Positions 1-7,466 of a stretch of 9,830 nucleotides of DNA are shown piece by piece. Source of the DNA: Magnetococcales bacterium. Its GTDB lineage: Bacteria > Pseudomonadota > Magnetococcia > Magnetococcales > JADGCH01. Location: NCBI GenBank assembly GCA_015228995.1, contig JADGCM010000059.1, positions 1-9,830 of the forward strand. Reading direction: 5' to 3'. A model generated the notes under the pieces. It worked only from the letters and a program-made list of their open reading frames with translations, was not told the DNA's origin and did no database searches. How positions within the stretch are numbered: position 1 is the first letter of the stretch; each line of letters begins with the position of its first letter. Position numbers and translations under genes: made by a program.

Positions 1-21
1 CCTCTCCCACAAGGGGAGAGG
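1..21. repeat. REP-like perfect inverted repeat at the window edge
   Basis: Bases 1-8 (CCTCTCCC) are exactly complementary to bases 14-21 (GGGAGAGG), with a 5-nt loop. Palindromes of this CCCTCTCCC...GGGAGAGGG type are commonly dispersed in proteobacterial genomes. Here it is read through in frame as part of the nitroreductase, giving SPTRGEG. It has no following T-run, so it does not look like an intrinsic terminator. Whether it is repeated elsewhere in the genome cannot be seen from this window. Confidence 0.6.
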
Positions 22-773
22 GGGCGTATAGGGCAGCTGCGCGTGGTGCCGATATTATCCGCCAACGGCGTAGTGGCCAACACTACGATGGTCAGACCGA
101 GCTGGCGCCGCAGGCCCTGTGGCGCATGTTGGGGCATGCCTTGCCCAGCGGCAGCACCCCGCCATGGGATCTGTTGCCTTGGTCACCGTTGGTGCATCCG
201 TTATTGTTGCTCCATCGTGTCACCGATGTAGCACCCGGTCTTTACCTGCTGGTGCGTGATCCGGCGGCATTAACCTCGTTGCAAAACAGCCTGTCGCCGC
301 GTTTCAGTTGGCACAAACCACCCGGCTGTCCCGATCACCTGCCGTTTTATGGTCTCGCCACCGGCGATGTGCAGCAGGCTGCGCAGCAGATCTCTTGCCA
401 GCAGGATATTGCTGCGGACGGCGCTTTTAGCCTCGGTATGTTGGCCGACTGTGACCACGATGCCCTGACAGCGCAGCCGTGGCGGTACCGCCATTTGCAC
501 TGGGAAGCGGGCCTGCTCGGGCAGCTGTCATACCTAGTTGCTGAGATGGAGGGCGTGCGTGGTACCGGTATTGGCTGCTTTTTCGACGATCTGTTCCACA
601 ACTGGATTGGCTTGCCGGATGAGGGACGTTGGCAGACCCTCTATCATTTCACGGTTGGCCGCGCTCTGATTGATGAACGCCTGCTCACCATCGCCCCTTA
701 CGAGCACATCAAATCTCGCATTCCTCATTCCTCCGGATCGTGTTGCTCACTCCTGGATCCGGTCATGTCGTAA
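1..773 (+). CDS. SagB-type / double nitroreductase family protein, C-terminal half (5' end outside window)
   Basis: The frame is open from base 3 to the stop at 771-773, giving 256 visible residues, and has no start codon before the internal ATG at 126, so the gene begins outside the window. From about residue 18 the protein matches the second flavin-reductase-like domain of SagB-type dehydrogenases. It has the IIRQRRSG motif (Arg residues expected to bind FMN phosphate), a SCQQDIAADGAFSLGM segment, then EAGLLGQ and RGTGIGCFFDD, and ends near YHFTVG. Family members bind FMN and carry out oxidations or reductions; SagB itself oxidises azolines in peptide toxins. No cyclodehydratase or precursor-peptide gene is visible, so the substrate is unknown and a toxin role should not be assumed. 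The first visible residues (SPTRGEG) are encoded by a palindrome and probably lie in the variable linker between the two halves. The last 49 bases overlap the convergent dikinase-like gene. Confidence 0.85.
   Translation, partial: SPTRGEGAYRAAARGADIIRQRRSGQHYDGQTELAPQALWRMLGHALPSGSTPPWDLLPWSPLVHPLLLLHRVTDVAPGLYLLVRDPAALTSLQNSLSPRFSWHKPPGCPDHLPFYGLATGDVQQAAQQISCQQDIAADGAFSLGMLADCDHDALTAQPWRYRHLHWEAGLLGQLSYLVAEMEGVRGTGIGCFFDDLFHNWIGLPDEGRWQTLYHFTVGRALIDERLLTIAPYEHIKSRIPHSSGSCCSLLDPVMS
720..733. repeat. 7-bp tandem duplication at the convergent gene ends
   Basis: ATTCCTC occurs twice back to back (720-726 and 727-733). It lies exactly where the two convergent reading frames overlap and contains the stop codon of the minus-strand dikinase-like gene (725-727). 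Seven is not a multiple of three, so gain or loss of one unit would change the C-terminus of both proteins. With a single copy, the minus-strand protein would end a few codons later and the nitroreductase would run on past 773 in another frame. Confidence 0.6.
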
Positions 774-3700
774 AACGATAAGCCGTCGTCGCTGCGCTGC
801 TCGTGGCTCACCACGGCCAGCGTCTCGGTGGCGTGCCAGCCCTGTAACACCAAGCCGGTACGACCATCGATACTGATCAGATCTTCGCAATGAATGGTGA
901 CCGTATCAATGGTACAGGAGCTTAGGTGCTCCTGTACCATCAGGTTTTCACACCCGACTACACAACATTTCTGTAATTGCGCCGCCACCAGTGCCGCATG
1001 GGAAGTATGGCCGCCGCGTGCGGTCAATAACCCATCGCAGGCGGCAATCTCACGGATGTCATCGGGTACCGTATCGTAGCGGATCAAAATCAATGCCGTA
1101 TCAGGATGCAGCCGACGCAAATTGGTGATCTGCTCCATGGTGAATACCGCCCGACCACACAGTGCGCCGCCACTCACACCGATACCACGGCCCAGTCGCC
1201 GACCCTCTTCATCGGCTAAATTGGCGAACCGATGCCAATTGCGCTTGGCGGTGACCGAAACCATGTCTCGCGTCTGCAATAAAGAAAGGTTCTCTCTGCT
1301 GGTGCCATCAAACGTAAACTCGATCTCTTGCGGATTCCAACGCTGTTCCTCAATCAATTTGCGTACGACGTGTAACAGTTCCTGGTAAATCTCTGGAAAA
1401 CAACGTTCTAAACTGGTAGCCGGATCCCGTCCATCTTCATAGCACTGTTGACACGAGACGGGCAACGTCGCTACCAGACCACCGACGATGTCCTCCCCCT
1501 GATTGCCTGGGGTATAATCGCCCCACAACAACACCTGATCCCGTTTACGGTGCAGGCGCGAGGTGAACAAGACCCCCGTTCCCGATTCCGCTCCTAAATT
1601 ACCAAATACCATTCGTTGTAAGACCACCGCCGTGCCCCAATCGTTGGCTACCTCCATGATGCGTCGATATTCGCGCGCTTTGACGCTGTTCCAGGAATGG
1701 ATCACCAGATGAATGCCCATCAGGAGCTGCTCCCAGGGATCGTCAGGAATCTGCACCCCATGCGCCATGGCGGTATGACGGTAGGCTCGTGCCAGTTCTG
1801 CCATCTGCTCGGCACTAAACTCCCGTTTGCGATGCACATCGCAGCGGCGCTTGAAAGCACGCATCAATTCACTAAAGATGGTGCGACTGACATCGTGGCA
1901 CATACTCCACGATTGAATGAAGCGGCGGTAATTATCCCAGGCAAAGAAAGGATTACCCGACCGTTGTGCCAAGCCAGTGACGATGGTCTCATTCATGCCG
2001 ACGTTAAGGATAGTTTGCATCATCCCTGGCATCGAGATGAGCGCCCCGCTGCGCACCGATAACAAGAGCGGATTATCAGGAAGGCCAAACTGGGTGGTGG
2101 TTCCCTGTTCAATGAGGTAAATTTGGGCCCGCAGACGATCCAGAAAATCCTCCCAAGCGGGTGGGTAATGGCGAATAATCTGGCGACAACGGAAGAACTC
2201 GGTGGTGACAATAACCCCCTCCGGTACTTGATTGCCCAGGGCAGCCAGTTGCACCAAGTTGAAGCCTTTATTACCTAAATGAACTGGATTGTTGGTATAG
2301 ATAGACGGTCGATGAATTGGACAAAATAACTTTGCCGGATCATAAGTCATCAATAAATTAAGACCACGCGGATCGAGACGGGTCTGTTGCCGTTCCAGCG
2401 TCCTCTGGATACGGCTAATAAAGCGGTCAAACGATTGCAAGCCAAAGGATTGGGCAATCAGATCACGCATAAACTGCTCTTGAATGCGCTCGATGGTAAT
2501 ACTCATGTCGTGGCCATAGAGTCGTGCATAGCCGGTCAACAACAGTTCACGCGGAATGGCCGGGACAATCAGTGCCAGATTATCACGATGATAACAGGTG
2601 TAGTGGGTGTAGACGACATCGCGCAGTGCCTCAGCAAAGCCCCGGAAAATATCCTGGTATTGCTTAAAGGAAAACGGCGAGAAAGGAGCCAAATCCAACG
2701 ACTGCTGCAATGTCATCAGATGATTTTGCAATTTACGCGAGCTAATCCCATCCAGTGCCAAGGCCCGCAAGAACAAGCGGGAGTATTTCAAGGCCCGGAA
2801 ACAGGTGGCACGGGTGATAAAATCTTCTGGAATGCGGTAGATCAACCGCTCCAGGTAAATGTTAGCGAGATTTTCAAGTCGAAACGACAGGGCCAAGGCA
2901 TCGAATTTCTGTTCTTGATAGGCACCGTAAACCGAAGGGATCCCCACCGCAATGTGACGTTTATGGTGAATGGCCTCGTGGATGGGGAATACATCGCTGC
3001 TCAAAATAACCTGCTGTAACGATTCCAGCGCTTCCAGCAGTACCTCCAGGCTGGCCGTTTCATCCTCATCGCCGTCGCCAGCCAGCAGCGCTAATAAACG
3101 CGCCTGACACGGTAATTGAACCACATTGAGCCGTTGTACCATCTGTTCCACCCCATGATGTTCCAAATGGTACTTGCGTTGAAGCAGATGAAACATCTGA
3201 ATGAGCAAAATGACACGGCGTCGGTCATTATCAGAGCCGACTGCGACATGATTGACTCGCTCGGTGATCTCGGCCATCGATAGCGTTAGCAAATGTTCGA
3301 CGTAGGGCAGTTGTTCAAACAGCCGCTCCATGACCGCATGGACCCCATCAAACAACGGCCCCGACGGGGTCATTTGCGCCAAAATGGGCTGGGGCACATA
3401 AGGTCGCAGTGGTGTGCTATCGCCACTGTGCCAATACAGGATAATGCTGCGCACCAGATCAACAATCAGGTTGCTGCTCTCGACATGACACTGCTTACGT
3501 AAAAAATGAATCAGTTTATCCTGTCGTTGTGCCAGGGTGTCGTCCAGTTCGGTCGACACCAGCCGTAACTCCCCTTCGGCACCAATGTCATTAAAATAGA
3601 CCGGTAACAGACGGGCAAACTGCCGCACCAAGTTGAACACCAACCGGATATCGCTGTTTAACAGGCGGGTGATTTCCTTCTGGAACAGATCGGTATCACG

Positions 3701-5011
3701 GATGCATGTGCCGGTCAGTTTGAGGTTGATAATCAGGGCCGATAATAACGTTGAGCACCAACGGGGATGGCGCACAATCAGGTTGAGCCAAACGCGGATA
3801 TTATCCAAATGGGCTGGGTTGACAATGGGCTTCCAGTCCATGCCAAACCCTTTGACCGTGCTATACTGGAAGCCAAAGCGGACGATTAATTCGAGAAATA
3901 CCTCCACCAACCGATCGTCGTTGCGTCTAAATACCTCCAAACCAAGGAATTCGATACACTGTAACGCCGTGCGTGGGTACTTGCGGACGTTGTCGTTTAA
4001 CAAGCGGAAAGTACGCAAAAACAACTCCCGCAGTTCATCCAGCCCTTGATACTGCTGCACCATCTGGATCAGAGCGCGGTTGATATCTCTGAGGGTCTCT
4101 TCGTGAATCAGGAACAAGCCATCGATTTCAAGAATGTGAAACAGCAACCGCAACCAACGGACGTCATCCTGTCCCTGTTGCAGTGATTTGGCGATGTCGC
4201 GATAACCACTGACCAGGGTGAGATGGTCGGGCATCGTCAACAACTGTTGCAGCACCTCCACCCCAGAGTTTTCATCCCCCTGTAAGGTAATGGCTTGAAA
4301 AGCGTCTCGTTCCAAGTCGACCAAACGTCTGAGCTGGTGGAGAATGTAACGATGACCAATCGAGCGTATCTCCGCTAGCAGGGTGACTGGATCGGTCTGG
4401 TCTAACCAATAACGATAGGTCGTCTTGAGCAGCCGCACCACCAAGGTGCGTACCGTTACCTGATTGATGGTTGGACTGCGTTGCAATAGTTTCCATACCA
4501 CCGCCGAGATGGAACGATGGCCACTCTGCGCCATACAGAGCAGCAGTCGGTCATCTAGATCAGCCAATTGCCACAGGATGCGATCCAATATGTTTATATA
4601 ACGCGGTAATTGTTGGTCTGACAAGCTCCGTATTAACTTGTCAAGATAGTCGATCACGCCGGCAAAAGCGGCACGGCGTAGTGGATCGGCACTGGATCCA
4701 GACGTTTCGACCGAGCGAACGGCATTAAAAAAGCAGCGCATAAACAGGCCGCAACAATCTGGTCCCTGTTCATGATTGAGGTAATAACCACAGGAGCGCA
4801 ACACAAAACCGCGCAGCTCCTCCAAGGTGATCGACCAGTTGATCCAGGGGTGTGCCAGTTCATGGAGCAGCTTGTCGAGCTCATGATACACACCAGACAG
4901 ATGCTGCACCGGCAGGCACAATTGCTGATATTCGGGCGGCAACACCGCCTTACCGATCAGCCGGTTCATCTCCTCGGTGTTGATGGCGAGTGCGTCAGAG
5001 GCGATGGTCAC
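725..5011 (-). CDS. Large PEP/pyruvate-binding (PPDK-like) phosphotransferase with a long helical N-terminal region
   Basis: A protein of about 1428 residues. Residues ~1-900 are Leu-, Arg- and Gln-rich and look all-helical; I recognise no domain, signal peptide or membrane segment there. From ~905 it follows pyruvate phosphate dikinase: HLGNKGFNLVQLAALG, then LSVRSGALISMPGMM (~985), FAWDNYRRFIQSW, MVFGNLGAESGTGVLFT (~1130), NQGEDIVGG (~1170) and SLLQTRD (~1247). Together these form the ATP-grasp nucleotide-binding domain. The swivelling phospho-histidine domain follows, with TARGGHTSHAA and catalytic His at ~1338; the Thr two residues before it is the position phosphorylated by PPDK/PEP-synthase regulatory proteins. 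The protein ends about 90 residues later, so the C-terminal PEP/pyruvate-binding TIM barrel is absent. It should autophosphorylate from ATP, but its acceptor is unknown; it is probably not ordinary PPDK. Start: a GTG at 5023 is in frame, but the Shine-Dalgarno AAGGAG (5028-5023) runs into it. The GTG at 5011, 11 nt downstream of that motif, fits better. Last gene of the leftward cluster, 18 nt after the gap stop. Confidence 0.9.
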   Translation of the reverse strand: MTIASDALAINTEEMNRLIGKAVLPPEYQQLCLPVQHLSGVYHELDKLLHELAHPWINWSITLEELRGFVLRSCGYYLNHEQGPDCCGLFMRCFFNAVRSVETSGSSADPLRRAAFAGVIDYLDKLIRSLSDQQLPRYINILDRILWQLADLDDRLLLCMAQSGHRSISAVVWKLLQRSPTINQVTVRTLVVRLLKTTYRYWLDQTDPVTLLAEIRSIGHRYILHQLRRLVDLERDAFQAITLQGDENSGVEVLQQLLTMPDHLTLVSGYRDIAKSLQQGQDDVRWLRLLFHILEIDGLFLIHEETLRDINRALIQMVQQYQGLDELRELFLRTFRLLNDNVRKYPRTALQCIEFLGLEVFRRNDDRLVEVFLELIVRFGFQYSTVKGFGMDWKPIVNPAHLDNIRVWLNLIVRHPRWCSTLLSALIINLKLTGTCIRDTDLFQKEITRLLNSDIRLVFNLVRQFARLLPVYFNDIGAEGELRLVSTELDDTLAQRQDKLIHFLRKQCHVESSNLIVDLVRSIILYWHSGDSTPLRPYVPQPILAQMTPSGPLFDGVHAVMERLFEQLPYVEHLLTLSMAEITERVNHVAVGSDNDRRRVILLIQMFHLLQRKYHLEHHGVEQMVQRLNVVQLPCQARLLALLAGDGDEDETASLEVLLEALESLQQVILSSDVFPIHEAIHHKRHIAVGIPSVYGAYQEQKFDALALSFRLENLANIYLERLIYRIPEDFITRATCFRALKYSRLFLRALALDGISSRKLQNHLMTLQQSLDLAPFSPFSFKQYQDIFRGFAEALRDVVYTHYTCYHRDNLALIVPAIPRELLLTGYARLYGHDMSITIERIQEQFMRDLIAQSFGLQSFDRFISRIQRTLERQQTRLDPRGLNLLMTYDPAKLFCPIHRPSIYTNNPVHLGNKGFNLVQLAALGNQVPEGVIVTTEFFRCRQIIRHYPPAWEDFLDRLRAQIYLIEQGTTTQFGLPDNPLLLSVRSGALISMPGMMQTILNVGMNETIVTGLAQRSGNPFFAWDNYRRFIQSWSMCHDVSRTIFSELMRAFKRRCDVHRKREFSAEQMAELARAYRHTAMAHGVQIPDDPWEQLLMGIHLVIHSWNSVKAREYRRIMEVANDWGTAVVLQRMVFGNLGAESGTGVLFTSRLHRKRDQVLLWGDYTPGNQGEDIVGGLVATLPVSCQQCYEDGRDPATSLERCFPEIYQELLHVVRKLIEEQRWNPQEIEFTFDGTSRENLSLLQTRDMVSVTAKRNWHRFANLADEEGRRLGRGIGVSGGALCGRAVFTMEQITNLRRLHPDTALILIRYDTVPDDIREIAACDGLLTARGGHTSHAALVAAQLQKCCVVGCENLMVQEHLSSCTIDTVTIHCEDLISIDGRTGLVLQGWHATETLAVVSHEQRSDDGLSFYDMTGSRSEQHDPEE

Positions 5012-5022
5012 AACGGGGATCA

Positions 5023-5028
5023 CTCCTT
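5023..5028 (-). promoter_or_regulatory. Ribosome binding site of the dikinase-like gene (decides the start)
   Basis: On the minus strand AAGGAG lies just after the TGA stop of the GAPDH gene (5032-5030). Its last G is the first base of the in-frame GTG at 5023, which leaves no spacing for that codon. The next in-frame GTG, at 5011, is 11 nt away, long but usable. There is no in-frame ATG before 4969. Confidence 0.55.
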
Positions 5029-5029
5029 G

Positions 5030-6037
5030 TCAAAAGGGCTCACGAGCAGCCATGTAACGGACCAGATCGAATAGCCGATTGGCGTAACCCCACTCGTTGT
5101 CGTACCAGGCACATACCTTAACGGTGGTTCCGATCACCCGCGTTGCCCCGCCATCGACGATGGCTGAATGGCTATTGCCAACAAAATCGATCGAGACCAG
5201 CGGCGCCTCGGTGTAGCCCAAATAACGATTGCAGGCCAGCTGCAATGCCTGGTTGACCTCTACGGCATCGGTGCTACGCTCCACCTCAAAGACCCCGTCC
5301 AATAGGGAGACATCGGGGATCGGCACCCGCATGGAGATACCATCCAAACGTCCTTGCAACTCCGGAATCACCAGACCAATGGCTTGGGCTGCCCCCGTTT
5401 TGGTGGGAATGATCGATTGCGAAGCGGCACGGGCGCGGCGCCAATCGTGGTGCGGGGCATCTAGCAACCGTTGATCGTTGGTGTAAGAGTGAATGGTGGT
5501 GATTAATCCCTGACGAACGCCAAACTGACGCAGCAATACCTGCGCCACCGGTGCCAGACAATTGGTGGTGCAAGAGGCGTTGGAGACGATCCGGTCCTGG
5601 CTTGGCTGGTAGCAGGACTCGTTAATACCCATCACGACCGTTTTTACCGTGCCTGAGCTGGCTGGGGTACCAATAATCACCCGTCGTGCCCCCTTCGAGT
5701 GTAGATGGGCCATTGCCCCTTGTTCATGGGTAAAACGGCCTGATACCTCCAACACATAATCGACCCCCATGGTACGCCAGGGAATGTCTGCCGGTGCCGA
5801 GGCAGAGGTCAATAACACCTCACGGCCATCCCACTCAAACCCATGATCGGTACGGGCGATCGGACCACTCAGGGCCCCGTGGGTTGAGTCATATTGCAAC
5901 AGATGGATCAGCACATCCGCCGGTGCCGGGTCGTTGACGGCTACCACCAGACAATCTGCTAACTCGGGATCCAACCGCTGCGCCCGCAACAGCGTCCGCC
6001 CGATGCGGCCAAAACCGTTAATGCCAATGCGAATCAT
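5030..6037 (-). CDS. gap: Type I glyceraldehyde-3-phosphate dehydrogenase
   Basis: A full-length 335-residue enzyme. It catalyses the reversible NAD(P)-dependent oxidative phosphorylation of glyceraldehyde 3-phosphate to 1,3-bisphosphoglycerate in the cytoplasm, in glycolysis or gluconeogenesis. The N-terminal Rossmann motif GINGFGRIGR (5-14) is intact, and Asp36 in AVNDP is the acidic residue that normally favours NAD. The active site SNASCTTNC contains Cys156, with catalytic His183 in TIHSYT. The TGAAQA phosphate-site region (214-219) and the C-terminal WYDNEWGYANR signature are present. The canonical DLPH segment reads DAPH (193-196), a minor change in the cofactor-binding neighbourhood. 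The ATG at 6037 gives the standard family start but has only a weak Shine-Dalgarno (GACGAG, 6 nt spacing). It lies 34 nt downstream of ffh and directly before the dikinase-like gene, probably co-transcribed with both. The erythrose-4-phosphate dehydrogenase paralogue (Epd) is less likely, given the canonical TGAA segment and overall match. Confidence 0.97.
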   Translation of the reverse strand: MIRIGINGFGRIGRTLLRAQRLDPELADCLVVAVNDPAPADVLIHLLQYDSTHGALSGPIARTDHGFEWDGREVLLTSASAPADIPWRTMGVDYVLEVSGRFTHEQGAMAHLHSKGARRVIIGTPASSGTVKTVVMGINESCYQPSQDRIVSNASCTTNCLAPVAQVLLRQFGVRQGLITTIHSYTNDQRLLDAPHHDWRRARAASQSIIPTKTGAAQAIGLVIPELQGRLDGISMRVPIPDVSLLDGVFEVERSTDAVEVNQALQLACNRYLGYTEAPLVSIDFVGNSHSAIVDGGATRVIGTTVKVCAWYDNEWGYANRLFDLVRYMAAREPF

Positions 6038-6071
6038 GGAATACTCGTCGCAAACAACCTCTGTTAAGTGG

Positions 6072-7463
6072 TTACCGACGCCCCGAAGGATGTCTGGAAT
6101 CGTTGGGCATCAGCTTAGCCAGCGCTCCCAAACCACCACGCATCAATCCCTTAAGACCTGATTGGCCCAATTTACCAAACCGCTTCATCATGTCGCGGGT
6201 GGTAGCAAACTGTTTCAGCATCGTGTTAATATCCTGGACACTGGTACCTGAACCGCGGGCAATGCGCTTTTTACGCGAGGCATTGAGCAGTTCTGGTTTG
6301 CGCCGCTCCCCCATGGTCATGGAGAGGATCATTGCCTCAACCCGCTTCAGTTGTTGGTCGACCACGCCCATATCTTGCCCTTTGACCGCTTGACTCAAGC
6401 CAGGGATCATGGCCACCAGATCACCAACGCTGCCCAGTTTTTTGACTTGGCGCATCTGTGCCAAGAAATCGTTGAGATCGAAATGGCCCTTGGTGAGGGT
6501 CTCCTGCATTTTGAGTGCATCCGCCATTTGGACATTTTCCATGGCGGTTTCAACCAGAGTGAGTACATCGCCCATGCCCAAAATACGCGATGCTAGGCGA
6601 TCTGGATGGAAGGGCTCCAGCCCCTCCAATTTCTCCCCGACGCCAAGAAATTTGATCGGCTTGCCGGTGACATGACGGATGGACAACGCCGCTCCACCAC
6701 GGGCGTCACCATCACTTTTGGTGAGGATCACCCCGGTGATGTTCAGCCTCTGATCAAATTGTTGCGCCACAGTCACCGCATCTTGGCCAGTCATGGCGTC
6801 GGCGACCAACAGCACCTCAACCGGATTGACCAGCCGCTGCACATCCGCAAGCTCGGTCATCAAGGCCTCGTCAATATGCAGCCGTCCTGCCGTGTCAAGC
6901 AGCAGCACATCGTAACCACCGCGTTGGGCTGCTAACAGGGCCTGGCGGGCGATATCACGCGGGTTTTGTTGCGATTGTGACGGAAACACATCGGCACCAG
7001 CCTGCTTGGCAACGGTTGCCAATTGATCGATGGCGGCGGGTCGATAGACGTCCAATGACACCAACAAGCTTTTCTTGCGATCTTTTTCCAGGAGCCGCTT
7101 CGCCAGCTTCGCCGTGGTGGTGGTCTTGCCAGATCCTTGCAGTCCCACCATTAAGACCACCGCTGGCGGTTGTGCTGCTAAGTTGAGCCGTTCATTGGCA
7201 CTCCCCATCAGTTGCACCAGCTCATCGTATACTACTTTGATGACTTGCTGCCCCGGGGTGAGCGATCCGACCACTTCGACCCCAACCGCCCGTTCACGAA
7301 CACGCTCGACAAAGCTACGGACGACAGATAGATGAACATCCGCCTCTAGCAAAGCCACCCGTACGCTACGTAGGGCCTCCTGGATATTCTGCTCACTCAG
7401 TGTCCCGTGACCACGCAGCTTTTTGAACAGATCGGCAAAACGGTCAGATAGGTTGTCAAACAT
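6072..7463 (-). CDS. ffh: Signal recognition particle GTPase Ffh (SRP54 homologue)
   Basis: A 463-residue protein, the usual length. Ffh binds 4.5S RNA, recognises hydrophobic signal sequences on nascent chains and, with receptor FtsY, targets ribosomes to the SecYEG translocon. The helical N domain spans ~1-95 and includes ALLEADV. The G domain carries the P-loop GLQGSGKT (107-114), DVYRPAAIDQL (138-148), DTAGR (190-194), TKSD (248-251) and GVGEKLEGLEPFHPDR. The M domain follows from ~320, with the RNA-binding SMTMGERRKPELL and SRKKRIARGSG segments near 381-406. The C-terminus is short, glycine-rich and basic. TKSD has Ser where Leu, Val or Met is more usual between Lys and Asp, probably tolerated. 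The ATG at 7463 is supported by AGGAG with a 6-nt spacer, located in the end of the upstream sulfurtransferase gene. Only 3 nt separate the two genes. The common neighbours rpsP, rimM and trmD do not follow; gap follows instead. Confidence 0.97.
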   Translation of the reverse strand: MFDNLSDRFADLFKKLRGHGTLSEQNIQEALRSVRVALLEADVHLSVVRSFVERVRERAVGVEVVGSLTPGQQVIKVVYDELVQLMGSANERLNLAAQPPAVVLMVGLQGSGKTTTTAKLAKRLLEKDRKKSLLVSLDVYRPAAIDQLATVAKQAGADVFPSQSQQNPRDIARQALLAAQRGGYDVLLLDTAGRLHIDEALMTELADVQRLVNPVEVLLVADAMTGQDAVTVAQQFDQRLNITGVILTKSDGDARGGAALSIRHVTGKPIKFLGVGEKLEGLEPFHPDRLASRILGMGDVLTLVETAMENVQMADALKMQETLTKGHFDLNDFLAQMRQVKKLGSVGDLVAMIPGLSQAVKGQDMGVVDQQLKRVEAMILSMTMGERRKPELLNASRKKRIARGSGTSVQDINTMLKQFATTRDMMKRFGKLGQSGLKGLMRGGLGALAKLMPNDSRHPSGRR

Positions 7464-7466
7464 GGG

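Noticed and set aside
43..231. Short plus-strand open frame near the left edge
   Set aside because: It overlaps the nitroreductase in another frame and is Cys/Arg-rich with no family resemblance.
733..762. Inverted repeat CCGGATC ... GATCCGG at the convergent gene junction, as a bidirectional terminator
   Set aside because: The 7-bp stem has a 16-nt loop and no T-run on either side, and it lies inside both coding regions. It is too weak to call.
1..773. A thiazole/oxazole-modified peptide (TOMM) biosynthetic cluster around the SagB-like gene
   Set aside because: No cyclodehydratase (SagC/D), precursor peptide or transporter is visible, and double nitroreductases of this type also occur alone.
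2387..3019. 210-residue open frame on the plus strand
   Set aside because: It lies wholly antisense to the dikinase-like gene, shows no recognisable family motif, and the opposite strand has a continuous 1430-residue frame with clear homology at its C-terminal third. It is a shadow.
725..5011. Calling the large gene ppdK (pyruvate phosphate dikinase)
   Set aside because: The C-terminal PEP/pyruvate-binding domain essential for that reaction is missing and the protein has a long N-terminal region not found in PPDK.
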